Shown piece by piece: positions 47,927-56,392 of a DNA stretch of 64,000 nucleotides. Numbering within the stretch: position 1 is the first letter of the stretch; each line of letters begins with the position of its first letter. Where the stretch lies: assembly GCA_029881255.1 (NCBI GenBank), contig JAOUMY010000002.1, forward strand, positions 458,841-522,840. Direction: 5' to 3'. A model generated the notes under the pieces. The model was not told where the DNA came from. It saw only the letters and a list, made by a program, of their open reading frames with translations, and searched no databases. The stretch comes from Gammaproteobacteria bacterium. GTDB taxonomy: Bacteria > Pseudomonadota > Gammaproteobacteria > S012-40. A program made the translations under genes and the position numbers.

Positions 47927-48943
47927 ATGAGTAAGATATCGAGACGTAACTTTCTCGGCATGACAACCAAGGCAGGATTCGCGACATTATTCACGGGAAT
48001 GTTCGCGCCTACTGCTACCAGCATGTTAGGTATGGGAGGACTTGCACATGCGGCAAAGCGATCTGTTAAACCTTTTACCTTTGCCGTTTTAACCGACGCC
48101 CACCTTTATGACATCAAGGACCACCGCTTTGATGGCATTCTTGAAAGAGCGGTATCAGAGGTCAACAATATCAAACCACTTCCGGATTTCCTTCTTTATG
48201 GTGGCGATCTCGGTCAGTCCGGAAAAGAGGCAGAATTGGTCAAAGGCAAAAAAATCCTCGATAAACTCAAGATGCCTTATCACATCATTCCAGGTGAACA
48301 TGATTACTATCTCGACATGGGCAAGGCGTGGCGCGGCCTATTCGGCAATGAGCACTGGTCTTTTGATCACAATGGCGTGCACTTTATCGGAATGAATTCC
48401 ATTTTGATAAAAGATTTCTGGACAGCACGAAATCTTACACCAAAAGAGCGCATGGGCTTGTTAGAGGAGTTGGAGTGCCACCAATGCGGCCCCTGGGGCA
48501 TTGGTGAAGCACAACTGGACTGGCTGAAGAATGACGTCAAAAATCTTCCTACGGATACTCCGATAGTGGTCATGACTCATTCTCCCCTTTGGGACTATTA
48601 CCCACGCTGGAATTTTCTAACCTACGATGCGCCAGAAATTCGGGGCATTCTGAAAAAATTTGAGAAGGTAATCGCCATACATGGGCATGTACATCAAGTT
48701 GTGTATAACAAGATCGGCAATATACAATCTGCAGGATTGCTCTCCACCTCGTGGCCATGGCCATATCCTCCAGTCCAACTTCCTTACCCCGAAATAAGAC
48801 AAGGACGCGCAGATCCCGGTGTGTTCGAGGATGGTCTTGGCGCGCACTCCATATCCCTGGAAACGGATTTTGCTGGCATGTTGAACTATCGGGAGTTTGC
48901 CGATCTCCTGCCGGAAAAACTTAAGCGTGGCCTAAAGATCTAA
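47927..48943 (+). CDS. Tat-exported metallophosphoesterase
   Basis: 338 residues from the ATG at 47927, chosen for its TGGAGG Shine-Dalgarno. The N-terminus is a twin-arginine signal (SRRNFLGM then a hydrophobic stretch ending AHA). The calcineurin-like fold has D57xH59 (LTDAHLY), GGD (Asp94), GEHD (122-126, in place of the usual GNHD), THSP and GHVH. By family it would hydrolyse phosphate esters in the periplasm with two metals; the Asn-to-Glu change in the third motif could alter metal binding or substrate. It is followed 15 nt later by a cytochrome c gene. Confidence 0.88.
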   Translation: MSKISRRNFLGMTTKAGFATLFTGMFAPTATSMLGMGGLAHAAKRSVKPFTFAVLTDAHLYDIKDHRFDGILERAVSEVNNIKPLPDFLLYGGDLGQSGKEAELVKGKKILDKLKMPYHIIPGEHDYYLDMGKAWRGLFGNEHWSFDHNGVHFIGMNSILIKDFWTARNLTPKERMGLLEELECHQCGPWGIGEAQLDWLKNDVKNLPTDTPIVVMTHSPLWDYYPRWNFLTYDAPEIRGILKKFEKVIAIHGHVHQVVYNKIGNIQSAGLLSTSWPWPYPPVQLPYPEIRQGRADPGVFEDGLGAHSISLETDFAGMLNYREFADLLPEKLKRGLKI

Positions 48944-48958
48944 TATAAGGGAGATAGC

Positions 48959-49420
48959 ATGATGAACAAAACGAAACAGATCACTTTGTTTTTGGTAGTC
49001 ACTTTTATTCTAATATTCATCTCTACCGCGAACGCAAAACCGCCACGCACTGAAAAGCAGATTAAACAGGAAGAAAAAATGATGCTGGATGCGGTGGCGA
49101 TGGGTGATGCACTTTGGCACGATCCTAAAATGGGTACTAATGGTTTGGGTTGCGCCAATTGTCACCCTGACGGTTCTGCCAGCAATCCGCATACCTTTCC
49201 CAAGTATCAAAGCAATCTCGGTAAGGTCGGTACACTGCGCGAAATGATTAACTGGTGTATCTCAGTTGTTCTGCAGGGTACACCTCTTCCTCTGGACAGC
49301 GAAAAGATGATTGCAATGGAGGCGTACGCCACATATACACACCGCGGCGTCATGATCTCCCCGGCGAAAGACGAACAGCATGGCGCTGTGCCCGTCAAGT
49401 CAGGACCTGGCTACCCATAA
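48959..49420 (+). CDS. Periplasmic c-type cytochrome (SoxA/TsdA-like)
   Basis: 153 residues. The signal peptide ends STANA (about residue 26). One haem-binding motif CANCH (Cys65, Cys68, His69) is present, followed by TLREMINWCI (Cys100) and MIAMEAYATYTHRG. The NWCI plus EAY arrangement resembles the SoxA/thiosulfate dehydrogenase-type cytochromes, where a distal Cys or His can ligate the haem. An AAGGGAG Shine-Dalgarno precedes the ATG. It probably accepts or donates electrons to the phosphoesterase neighbour or to an undefined periplasmic oxidation. Confidence 0.85.
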   Translation: MMNKTKQITLFLVVTFILIFISTANAKPPRTEKQIKQEEKMMLDAVAMGDALWHDPKMGTNGLGCANCHPDGSASNPHTFPKYQSNLGKVGTLREMINWCISVVLQGTPLPLDSEKMIAMEAYATYTHRGVMISPAKDEQHGAVPVKSGPGYP

Positions 49421-49428
49421 ATCTCTCG

Positions 49429-49460
49429 TTACAGGGAGCGGCCCGGCCCGCTCTCTGTAA
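49429..49460 (+). repeat. Intercistronic hairpin between the cytochrome and DUF1566 genes
   Basis: A 13-bp stem with one G-T wobble (arms start TTACAG and end CTGTAA) and a 6-nt loop, beginning 8 nt after the cytochrome stop. No T-run follows. It may set relative expression of the two genes or act as a processing site. Confidence 0.6.
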
Positions 49461-49482
49461 TGTGTATGTCAGAGAGGTAAAC

Positions 49483-49980
49483 ATGACACGCTTTATTCTT
49501 TTGCTATCCCTGTGGATGTGTAACAACTTTGCCCTGGCACAGCAATGTGATGTCTCCATTCCTGCCACGACGCGCAGCGCCGACTATTTCGTCAATGACG
49601 ACGGTAGCATAACTGATCTGGAAAAGGGAATAACCTGGATGCGTTGCGCTCTAGGCCAGGAATGGGATGGCACACACTGCACAGGCGAGGCGATCAGTTA
49701 CGACTGGCATCAGGCACATAAGGTAGGAACAACGAGTAGACAACATAAATGGCGACTCCCTAGTCTTCCTGAGCTTGCCAGCATAGTCGAGCAACAATGT
49801 CAGATGCCACGCATCAATGCACAGCTTTTTCCTGATACACCCAATGCAGTCTTCTGGACTGCCAATCACAAACTCGGATCACAAGGCAAAAGTTATGCAA
49901 TGGACTTTGCTAGCGAAGGTCTCATAATCGCAGATCAGAGTGCACGCCATCTGGTTCGCTTAGTCTACGGTCGCGACTAG
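49483..49980 (+). CDS. Secreted DUF1566 (Lcl C-terminal) domain protein
   Basis: 165 residues from the ATG at 49483 (AGAGAGG Shine-Dalgarno). The signal peptide ends NFALA. The mature part contains the DUF1566 core: ITDLEKGITWMRCALGQEWD, WRLPSLPELASIVEQQC and FWTANHK, with four to five cysteines that may pair in the periplasm. The domain is common in secreted proteins of aquatic gammaproteobacteria and its function is unknown. It closes the phosphoesterase-cytochrome operon. Confidence 0.82.
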   Translation: MTRFILLLSLWMCNNFALAQQCDVSIPATTRSADYFVNDDGSITDLEKGITWMRCALGQEWDGTHCTGEAISYDWHQAHKVGTTSRQHKWRLPSLPELASIVEQQCQMPRINAQLFPDTPNAVFWTANHKLGSQGKSYAMDFASEGLIIADQSARHLVRLVYGRD

Positions 49981-50026
49981 ACATGCGCGGACTTTTGCAC
50001 GCCAGGATATCAATGACCATTCTTAA

Positions 50027-50503
50027 CTAGATATTGCTGTTGAATCCGAATAAGAAACTGATTCGAACGCCATCTTTAGACGCCACCAGTCCGAGATTAA
50101 CCGGCAAGTAGAGCTCGCCGAATTTACTGGTATGCCCAACGGTAGCTGCAATGGAACCACCTCTTAAGGACACATTTGGCCCGACCGCGAATTCCAGACC
50201 ATTGGGTAAGCGCAAGCCAGTCAACCAGGATATGCTCGGCAGAAACACGCCTTGTTCTACGCCCCCGACCAGAGGAACGAGAGCGGTAATCCCTTCTGGC
50301 CCACTACTGGTTGTTAAGAATTTTCTCTCAAATTGCCATCCGAACTGGGTGATGAGTGGAGAAATGATCGAAAAATTCTCTCCCACCAGCTTTGTTGTAT
50401 TCGAATCCAGATAAGTAAATCCAAAACGAGGCCCGGACAACGTTTCAGAATATGCGTTGCTGCTGAATAAAAGCAGAAGTAAGACGAAGATTTTCTTATT
50501 CAT
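50027..50503 (-). CDS. Secreted protein of unknown function, probable small barrel
   Basis: 158 residues from the ATG at 50503 (AGAAGGA Shine-Dalgarno); a longer open frame upstream is not supported. The signal peptide ends AYSE. The mature chain has Gly-rich strand-like segments (FGFTYLDSN, GLEFAVGPNVSLRGG, YLPVNLGLVAS) and ends FLFGFNSNI. It resembles the other small outer-membrane-type proteins in this window. It is convergent with the DUF1566 gene and is read in the same direction as the transporter genes upstream. Confidence 0.65.
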   Translation of the reverse strand: MNKKIFVLLLLLFSSNAYSETLSGPRFGFTYLDSNTTKLVGENFSIISPLITQFGWQFERKFLTTSSGPEGITALVPLVGGVEQGVFLPSISWLTGLRLPNGLEFAVGPNVSLRGGSIAATVGHTSKFGELYLPVNLGLVASKDGVRISFLFGFNSNI

Positions 50504-50710
50504 TTTTATCCTTCTATAATTATTGACCGCCAGCCTAAGCCAACGGGAACTAACGAAATTGAATATCTGTGCGCGGGCGATTATACCGCTGAAGTACAGT
50601 GATGTCATGCTCTCAGGCACGGCGTCCAGACCGTTCCCTGGATGATAAAGTTAGAAAGCGCGTCTTCGAGCTATACGGAAGAACTCGACGTTTTACAAGC
50701 CAGTCGATAA

Positions 50711-51505
50711 TCAAGCAGCATGTAATTTCTGTTTGCCATGGAGAAAACGAAGTACTTCTGCCCGATAATGGTTGTAGTGATAGTCACCTGCCAGTGCCAG
50801 CCTATCTCGTGGACGAGGCAATTCAACCTTAAGTATCTCGCCTATTTTCGCCGCCGGGCCATTTGTCATCATCACGATACGGTCTGAAAGCAAAACGGCT
50901 TCATCAACATCATGCGTGATCATAATGACCGTATTGTTGAGCGCATTTTGAATCTCAATCAGAGAATCCTGCAGATGCGCACGCGTAAGCGCATCAAGTG
51001 CACCGAAAGGCTCGTCCATGAGCAAGACCTCTGGTTCCATGGCCAGCGCACGGGCTATTCCAACCCGCTGTTTCATGCCACCTGATATTTCGTTTGGTCG
51101 TTTGTGCATGGCATGAGTCATATGTACCAGTTCAAGATTGTGTTCTACCCATTCTCTTATCTGCTGTTTAGTTTTCGTTTTTCGAAACACCTGTTTTGCT
51201 GCGAGTGCTACATTTTCGTATGCCGTCAACCAGGGGAGTAAAGAGTGATTTTGAAAAACCACTGCACGCTCAGGCCCCGGCTCGTTTACCTCTTTTCCCT
51301 TTAGGATCACCCCTCCTTCAGTGGCCTTATACAGACCTGCTACGATGTTTAGCACTGTTGATTTCCCACAGCCTGAATGTCCTATAAGGGAAATAAATTC
51401 GCCTTTTTCTATCTTCAAATTGATGGAATCAAGCGCCTTAAACACACCCTTAGGTGTTGGAAACGAAATAGAGACATGTGATATGTCCAGAAACGGATTT
51501 ACCAT
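50711..51505 (-). CDS. ABC transporter ATPase, nitrate/taurine type (NrtD-like)
   Basis: 264 residues. Walker A GHSGCGKST, Walker B VLLMDEPFGALD, the signature SGGMKQRVGIARAL and the Q-loop QNHSLLPWL match NrtD/SsuB/TauB importer ATPases. It is the third gene of an operon that runs binding protein (53964), permease (52548), ATPase, with gaps of 12 and 23 nt. The whole operon is transcribed from a sigma-54 promoter at 54040-54054. Confidence 0.9.
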   Translation of the reverse strand: MVNPFLDISHVSISFPTPKGVFKALDSINLKIEKGEFISLIGHSGCGKSTVLNIVAGLYKATEGGVILKGKEVNEPGPERAVVFQNHSLLPWLTAYENVALAAKQVFRKTKTKQQIREWVEHNLELVHMTHAMHKRPNEISGGMKQRVGIARALAMEPEVLLMDEPFGALDALTRAHLQDSLIEIQNALNNTVIMITHDVDEAVLLSDRIVMMTNGPAAKIGEILKVELPRPRDRLALAGDYHYNHYRAEVLRFLHGKQKLHAA

Positions 51506-51528
51506 GACTTGGTCCTTTCTATATCTTG

Positions 51529-52548
51529 CTAACGTAGTTCTGCGGTTTTATCCCAGCTCACCCATTTCTGAAGGCTGAGCATAACCCTATCCAAAAAGAA
51601 ACCAATGAGACCAATAACAACAACGGCTACCATTATGCGCCCCAGAGAATTTGACGAACCGTTTTGAAATTCGTCCCAGACAAACTTGCCGAGCCCAGGA
51701 TTCTGCGCCAACATCTCCGCCGCAATCAGTACCATCCAGGCAATACCTAGCGATAGACGAAGACCAGTAAACATCATTGGTATAGATGCTGGTAAAACGA
51801 CTTTGTATATATGAGTAAAAAAGTTCAACTTGAGAACTTTGCTTACGTTGACAAGATCCTGATTGATACTGGCGACGCCTACAGCGGTATTTATCATCGT
51901 AGGCCAAAGACAACAGAGCATGACCGTAAACATGGAGTTTAGATACGATTTCTCAAACGCAGGATCATCACTGACATAAAGCGCACTGACGACCATGGTG
52001 ACTATAGGCAGCCATGCAAGAGGAGAAACGGGTTTGAAAATCTGAACGATAGGATTTATCGCCGCGTATACATTTTTATTTAACCCACTGAGTATACCGA
52101 TGGGAATAGCAATAATAGATGCGAGAAAAAATCCACTCAATACGGTAAACAGACTTGTCCATATCTGATCAAAAAAAGTAGGACTTCCCGTATAGGCGCG
52201 TATTTGCGTCTCTGCATTTGGATTCTCTGCGAGTTTCCTGGCATTGCGTTCTTCCTGTCTTGCGTAGAAAGCTGCCTCTTTATTCCGCGCCGCATTGTGC
52301 TCATCAACCAGAGAACTGAATTGACTCAACACTGCCGAAGGCCCTGGTACGGTGCCGAGCGATGTTTCGATTTTTGGCGCGCCACCGGACCAAATAAGCA
52401 AAAATATTAATATACCTACCACGGGCAGCCCCAGACTCTTAGCCGTTTCCAGTAGCTTTTCTCTCACAATGCTCCAACTGGGAACGGTAAAGGTTTGCGA
52501 AGTCCAATTGAACTTCGCACGCAATAAATTGATCACCTGTTCTGTCAT
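51529..52548 (-). CDS. ABC transporter permease, nitrate/bicarbonate type (NrtB-like)
   Basis: 339 residues with about six membrane helices. The conserved cytoplasmic-loop motif ITDLVNVSKVLKLNFF...VLPASIPMMFTGLRLSLGIAW is represented by its VLPASIPMMFTGLRLSLG part. A hydrophilic stretch of about 45 residues (about 82-125, NAARNKEAAFYARQEERNAR) follows the first helix and is charged. It forms the inner-membrane channel for the neighbouring NrtA-like binding protein. Confidence 0.88.
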   Translation of the reverse strand: MTEQVINLLRAKFNWTSQTFTVPSWSIVREKLLETAKSLGLPVVGILIFLLIWSGGAPKIETSLGTVPGPSAVLSQFSSLVDEHNAARNKEAAFYARQEERNARKLAENPNAETQIRAYTGSPTFFDQIWTSLFTVLSGFFLASIIAIPIGILSGLNKNVYAAINPIVQIFKPVSPLAWLPIVTMVVSALYVSDDPAFEKSYLNSMFTVMLCCLWPTMINTAVGVASINQDLVNVSKVLKLNFFTHIYKVVLPASIPMMFTGLRLSLGIAWMVLIAAEMLAQNPGLGKFVWDEFQNGSSNSLGRIMVAVVVIGLIGFFLDRVMLSLQKWVSWDKTAELR

Positions 52549-52560
52549 AGCCTAGCCTTC

Positions 52561-53964
52561 TTATATCTTCGTATTACCGCTGATGCCTATCTTGAACTGA
52601 TCCAGATAGTGATTGGGTTTTGTTCCGTCGTAAGTTATGTTGTCAATAAAATGCGTCTGTGGAGGACGGAAGCCGCTTTCTGATTTGAACTCTGGAAAAT
52701 CGCTTGCCTTCGCTTTTCCTTCCTTTATGAGTTCTTCAGCCGCTAAAGCGTAGATATCCGGGCGATATACCTTCTTCGCCACATCCATGTACCAGCTATC
52801 TGGCTTGTATTCAGAAATCTGTCCCCATCTACGCATTTGAGTCAAATACCAGATTGCGTCAGAGAAATAAGGATAAGAAGCATTATATCTAAAGAAGACA
52901 TTGAAATCTGGCGCCTCACGTTTATCACCTTTTTCATATTCGAAGGTTCCCGTCATACTATTGGCAATTACGTTATAGTCTGCACCCACATAGTTGCTCC
53001 TTGAAAGAATCTTTACCGCCTCTGAACGATTTTTGTTATTGCTTTCGTCCAACCACATGGCGGCACGAATCATGGCCTTAACCACACGAATATGCGTATT
53101 GGGGTACTTGTCTGCCCATTCCTTACTGACACCGAATACTTTTTCAGGATTGTTTTTCCATATTTCATAGTCAGTAATAACAGGTACACCAATTCCCTTG
53201 AACACAGCTTGCTGATTCCAGGGTTCACCAACGCAGTAGCCAAATATCGTTCCGGCTTCCATAGTAGAAGGCATCTGTGGCGGAGGCGTCACTGATAACA
53301 ATACATCGGCCTGGAGATTACCGCTGACATCACCTTTGTGTGGTGCATAATAGCCAGGATGCAGGCCTCCCGCCGCGAGCCAATAGCGCAATTCATAATT
53401 GTGTGTAGAGACCGGAAACACCATACCCATTTTGAATGCCTTGCCCTGCTTTTTATAGTTTTCAACTACCGGCTTTAACGCATCTGCCTTGATTGGATGC
53501 AGCGGCTTTCCATCTTTACGCCTGGCAACATGTAGCTTCATTTCGTCCCATACTGAATTTGAAACAGTAATAGCGTTGCCGTTAAGATCCATGCTAAACG
53601 CGGTAATTATGTGCGCCTTTGTGCCAAATCCTATTGTTGCGCCCAGGGGCTGGCCGGCCAACATGTGCGCCCCATCGAGCTGTCCGTCGATAACGCGATC
53701 TAATAACACCTTCCAGTTTGCTTGCGCTTCTAAAGATACAAATAATCCCTCGTCTTCAAAGAATCCCTTTTCATAGGCGACAGCAAGTGGTGCCATATCG
53801 GTCAGCTTAATAAATCCGAATTTCAAATCTTCTTTCTCTGCGGGCCCTACTTCGGCGACAGCACTTGTTGTGATCAAGGCAACGATTAGCCAACTCAGGA
53901 CCAATAAGCTATTCAGTAATTTTTTTCTCTTATGCGAAAAGGTAGTGCACTCTGCGACTTTCAT
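52561..53964 (-). CDS. Nitrate/bicarbonate-type substrate-binding protein (NrtA/CmpA-like)
   Basis: 467 residues from the ATG at 53964, which has GGAG seven bases upstream; the longer frame lacks this support. The signal peptide ends SAVAE. The mature part aligns with NrtA/Cmp[50 protein letters not shown], and the late [10 protein letters not shown] and RRWGQI segments. By family it captures nitrate, nitrite or bicarbonate in the periplasm. No nitrate reductase is in the window. The sigma-54 promoter favours a nitrogen compound over bicarbonate. Confidence 0.88.
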   Translation of the reverse strand: MKVAECTTFSHKRKKLLNSLLVLSWLIVALITTSAVAEVGPAEKEDLKFGFIKLTDMAPLAVAYEKGFFEDEGLFVSLEAQANWKVLLDRVIDGQLDGAHMLAGQPLGATIGFGTKAHIITAFSMDLNGNAITVSNSVWDEMKLHVARRKDGKPLHPIKADALKPVVENYKKQGKAFKMGMVFPVSTHNYELRYWLAAGGLHPGYYAPHKGDVSGNLQADVLLSVTPPPQMPSTMEAGTIFGYCVGEPWNQQAVFKGIGVPVITDYEIWKNNPEKVFGVSKEWADKYPNTHIRVVKAMIRAAMWLDESNNKNRSEAVKILSRSNYVGADYNVIANSMTGTFEYEKGDKREAPDFNVFFRYNASYPYFSDAIWYLTQMRRWGQISEYKPDSWYMDVAKKVYRPDIYALAAEELIKEGKAKASDFPEFKSESGFRPPQTHFIDNITYDGTKPNHYLDQFKIGISGNTKI

Positions 53965-54039
53965 ACTATCTCCGTACATCGTTTTGCCGTTTGTTGTTAC
54001 CAGAAAACACCATGTTTTCCTGCTTGTGGAAAACACATC

Positions 54040-54054
54040 GCACAGTCTGTGCCA
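54040..54054 (-). promoter_or_regulatory. Sigma-54 promoter of the nitrate-type ABC operon
   Basis: Minus-strand TGGCACAGACTGTGC: GG (54053-54052) and GC (54041-54040) are exactly 10 bp apart as sigma-54 requires. The -24 element is a perfect TGGCAC, and the -12 has one mismatch (GTGC for TTGC). The start is predicted near 54028, about 64 nt before the ATG. Confidence 0.75.
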
Positions 54055-54217
54055 ATTATCTAAACTCCCGTTTAATCAATAATTTTAGAGGAATCGACAA
54101 ATACGACTCACAAAAATTGCGCGATAGTAGTGCGCAGTAATTGTAGCTTGCTGCAAAACGATGCGGCCCGATTTGACGATCGCCATAATCCACTTGGGAC
54201 GAAGCTTAGACAAATAC

Positions 54218-54235
54218 GACATTGTCAACAATGTC
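54218..54235. promoter_or_regulatory. Palindromic enhancer-like site between the divergent sigma-54 promoters
   Basis: GACATTGT-CA-ACAATGTC, perfect 8-bp arms around CA. It lies about 104 bp upstream of the plus-strand -24 element and about 165 bp upstream of the minus-strand one, the usual distance for an enhancer-binding protein. It is the natural candidate site for the NifA-like activator encoded at 54831. Confidence 0.65.
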
Positions 54236-54337
54236 TTCCTTTAAATAGAAGTGAATCGAGTAGCGAAAACTTTAGAAAAATTCATTTCTCTAGCTAAATC
54301 AATTGCAACTATACTGTCGTGACGGTTTTTTTCGTGA

Positions 54338-54353
54338 TGGCACAGGGATCGCA
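54338..54353 (+). promoter_or_regulatory. Sigma-54 promoter of the DUF2892-like gene
   Basis: TGGCACAGGGATCGCA: -24 GG (54339-54340) and -12 GC (54351-54352) are separated by 10 bp. The -24 matches the consensus perfectly, and the -12 has one change (TCGC for TTGC). The start is predicted near 54364, about 40 nt before the ATG. Confidence 0.78.
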
Positions 54354-54402
54354 ATTTACGACTCGAGGTCAACACAAATTCATTTCGTTAAGGAGAAAGA
54401 CT

Positions 54403-54636
54403 ATGGAAAATCTAAACACAAAAAGCCGCATCTTTCGCGTAATTCTAGGCAGCGCAATGTTACTCAACATGCTTACCTTATCAACAGATGCAAACGCTAT
54501 TGCCGCCATGACAGGGATGGCATTTTACTCGCTGATGACTGCATTAATCGCATGGGATCCGCTTTACGCAGTCGCTATATCCATTAAAGAAACACTTTCG
54601 ACGCCAACTTCTAAGGAGGCTTTATTGAGAAACTAG
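54403..54636 (+). CDS. Small membrane protein resembling DUF2892 (YgaP-like)
   Basis: 77 residues from the ATG at 54403 with AAGGAGAA upstream; a longer upstream frame is not supported. RIFRVILGSAMLLNM, then a polar turn, then MAFYSLMTALIAWDPLYAVAI, resembles the DUF2892 pattern of an N-terminal R-x-x-R-x-x-LG helix and a second helix with a W-x-PLYA end, though the usual Cys is replaced (CPLY to DPLY). It is transcribed from its own sigma-54 promoter, divergent from the nitrate-type transporter, and ends at a terminator. The function is unknown. Confidence 0.75.
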   Translation: MENLNTKSRIFRVILGSAMLLNMLTLSTDANAIAAMTGMAFYSLMTALIAWDPLYAVAISIKETLSTPTSKEALLRN

Positions 54637-54685
54637 CAGTCACTTTACCATGCCATGTAATTTACCTTCCTCTCACCAAAACTAT

Positions 54686-54721
54686 CCGAAATGCACCAAA
54701 AAGTGCATTTCGGCTTTTTTT
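54686..54721 (+). terminator. Terminator of the DUF2892-like gene
   Basis: An 11-bp stem CCGAAATGCAC / GTGCATTTCGG (54686-54696 and 54703-54713) with a 6-nt loop and seven T. It separates this gene from the downstream regulator gene. Confidence 0.95.
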
Positions 54722-54830
54722 GTGTCCACTTGAGTGCACTTTTCTGCCAATACTCAGGAGCGAAGCGCCTCAAATCCAAGCTCTTTTGCGTTAGCACTAT
54801 TTTGGTACGCTATTTGAAATATACGGAAAC

Positions 54831-56381
54831 ATGAACGACTTTTCGAACACAAAAATCGATATAGATGCTTTACTGGAGGCATGTCATGTCGTCAGTAATG
54901 TAGCGACTCCCCAAGAGTCGATCAGCCAACTTCTCGCTATACTGGTTAACTGCGTCGGTCTTGAAAAGGCCAGAGTCTTAATGCCCGACGAAAACAGGAC
55001 CTACAGGGTCGTCTATCAATATGGCCTAACCCCAGAAGAAGAACGCATGGCTATATACAAATTTGGCGAAGGTATCACCGGCCAAGTTGTTTTGAAAAAC
55101 AAGATTGTGTTGATTCCAGATGTGAAGGATGAACCACGATTTCTTGGAAAAATAACTGACATCAGTATTTTCAATCAAACTAAGATCTCCTTTATTGGCA
55201 TTCCCATAGCGATGAAAAGACAAGGTGTCTGCGTACTTTCCGTGAACCGGCTCAACGCAGATAGCCCGGTCCTGGAAAATGATTTGATTGTTTTGCAACT
55301 GTTCTCTGCGTTTATAAAACAGGCCTTGGAAATTCACGAGTTTTTACTACTAGAGACTAAACAGTTACAAGAAGAAAATCGGCAACTGAAGTACAGCCTG
55401 AGCCGTCGAAGACAGGATATTATCGGTAGTGACCCAGCGTTGTTGCATGCTTTGGAAAGCGCCAGACAAAGCGCCAAATCAAACGCATCAGTGCTTTTGA
55501 TGGGCGAGTCAGGCACTGGCAAAGAGCGCTTTGCTCAGTATATACATCAAAAAAGCCCACGCTGTGATAAAGAGTTTGTCGCGATTAATTGCGCGGCCAT
55601 ACCTAATAATCTTCTGGAATCCGAATTGTTTGGTCATGAAAAGGGCGCATTTACAGGCGCGGATAAATTCAAGATTGGAAAATTTGAAGCGGCTGACGGT
55701 GGCACGCTATTTCTTGACGAGATAGGCGATATGAATGCCGACGTACAGGCCAAGTTACTTCGGGTGCTTCAGGAGTCTGAAATTGTACGACTAGGTTCAA
55801 ATAAGGTCAGAAAGGTCGATGTTCGAATCGTTGCAGCAACTCACCAAAATATTCAGGATGCCATAGGCAAGGGTCGCTTTCGCCTGGATTTATTCTATAG
55901 GCTAAATGTTATTACCTTAAAATTGCCCGCACTGAGAGAGAGAAAAGGTGATATAGCCTTGCTGGCCCGCTTCTTTTTAGAACGCGCGAACGCGAAGTAT
56001 GGAAAACATTGTCGCTTTACCCAGGAAATTTTGAAAACTATGAAAGACTATTCCTGGCCAGGAAATATTCGGCAATTAGAGAATATTGTGGAACGTTGCG
56101 TAATACTGAGCGAAAGAGAGGAAATCGAGCATTCCTTGCTCGCCTCTGGACTAGAAGAACCCGGGACGATTAGCTTACAGACTGAGCGAAGCGAACAACA
56201 ACACAACGACTTGTCAAGGCCGTATCGACCGGCCAATCACTTACCCAGAGAGAGTATTGTGCAGGCGGTAAGAAATGCCCATGGCAACAAAACACACGCT
56301 GCGCGAACATTAGGAATTTCAGCTCGTCAGCTGCATTATCGAATTCAAAAACTTGGCATTATAGAGAGTGAGTTTTTGTAG
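54831..56381 (+). CDS. NifA-like sigma-54-dependent activator (GAF, AAA+, Fis)
   Basis: 516 residues. The GAF domain (about 20-170; [16 protein letters not shown]-like [16 protein letters not shown]) resembles NifA/AnfA sensors. The AAA+ domain has Walker A GESGTGKE (225-232), the sigma-54 contact loop GAFTGA (272-277), Walker [13 protein letters not shown] and LRERKGDI. The C-terminal Fis-type HTH (about 470-510) has the NifA-like end SARQLHYRI. All parts needed for activation are intact. It sits beside the two divergent sigma-54 promoters and the palindrome, so it is their likely regulator. No nif genes are in the window. It is convergent with a GGDEF-EAL gene, 11 nt apart. Confidence 0.9.
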   Translation: MNDFSNTKIDIDALLEACHVVSNVATPQESISQLLAILVNCVGLEKARVLMPDENRTYRVVYQYGLTPEEERMAIYKFGEGITGQVVLKNKIVLIPDVKDEPRFLGKITDISIFNQTKISFIGIPIAMKRQGVCVLSVNRLNADSPVLENDLIVLQLFSAFIKQALEIHEFLLLETKQLQEENRQLKYSLSRRRQDIIGSDPALLHALESARQSAKSNASVLLMGESGTGKERFAQYIHQKSPRCDKEFVAINCAAIPNNLLESELFGHEKGAFTGADKFKIGKFEAADGGTLFLDEIGDMNADVQAKLLRVLQESEIVRLGSNKVRKVDVRIVAATHQNIQDAIGKGRFRLDLFYRLNVITLKLPALRERKGDIALLARFFLERANAKYGKHCRFTQEILKTMKDYSWPGNIRQLENIVERCVILSEREEIEHSLLASGLEEPGTISLQTERSEQQHNDLSRPYRPANHLPRESIVQAVRNAHGNKTHAARTLGISARQLHYRIQKLGIIESEFL

Positions 56382-56392
56382 TGAGAATTGAC

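Noticed and set aside
54218..54235. FNR/Anr or NifA-type (TGT-N10-ACA) binding site
   Set aside because: The palindrome has neither the TTGAT-N4-ATCAA nor the TGT-N10-ACA layout; kept only as a generic enhancer candidate.
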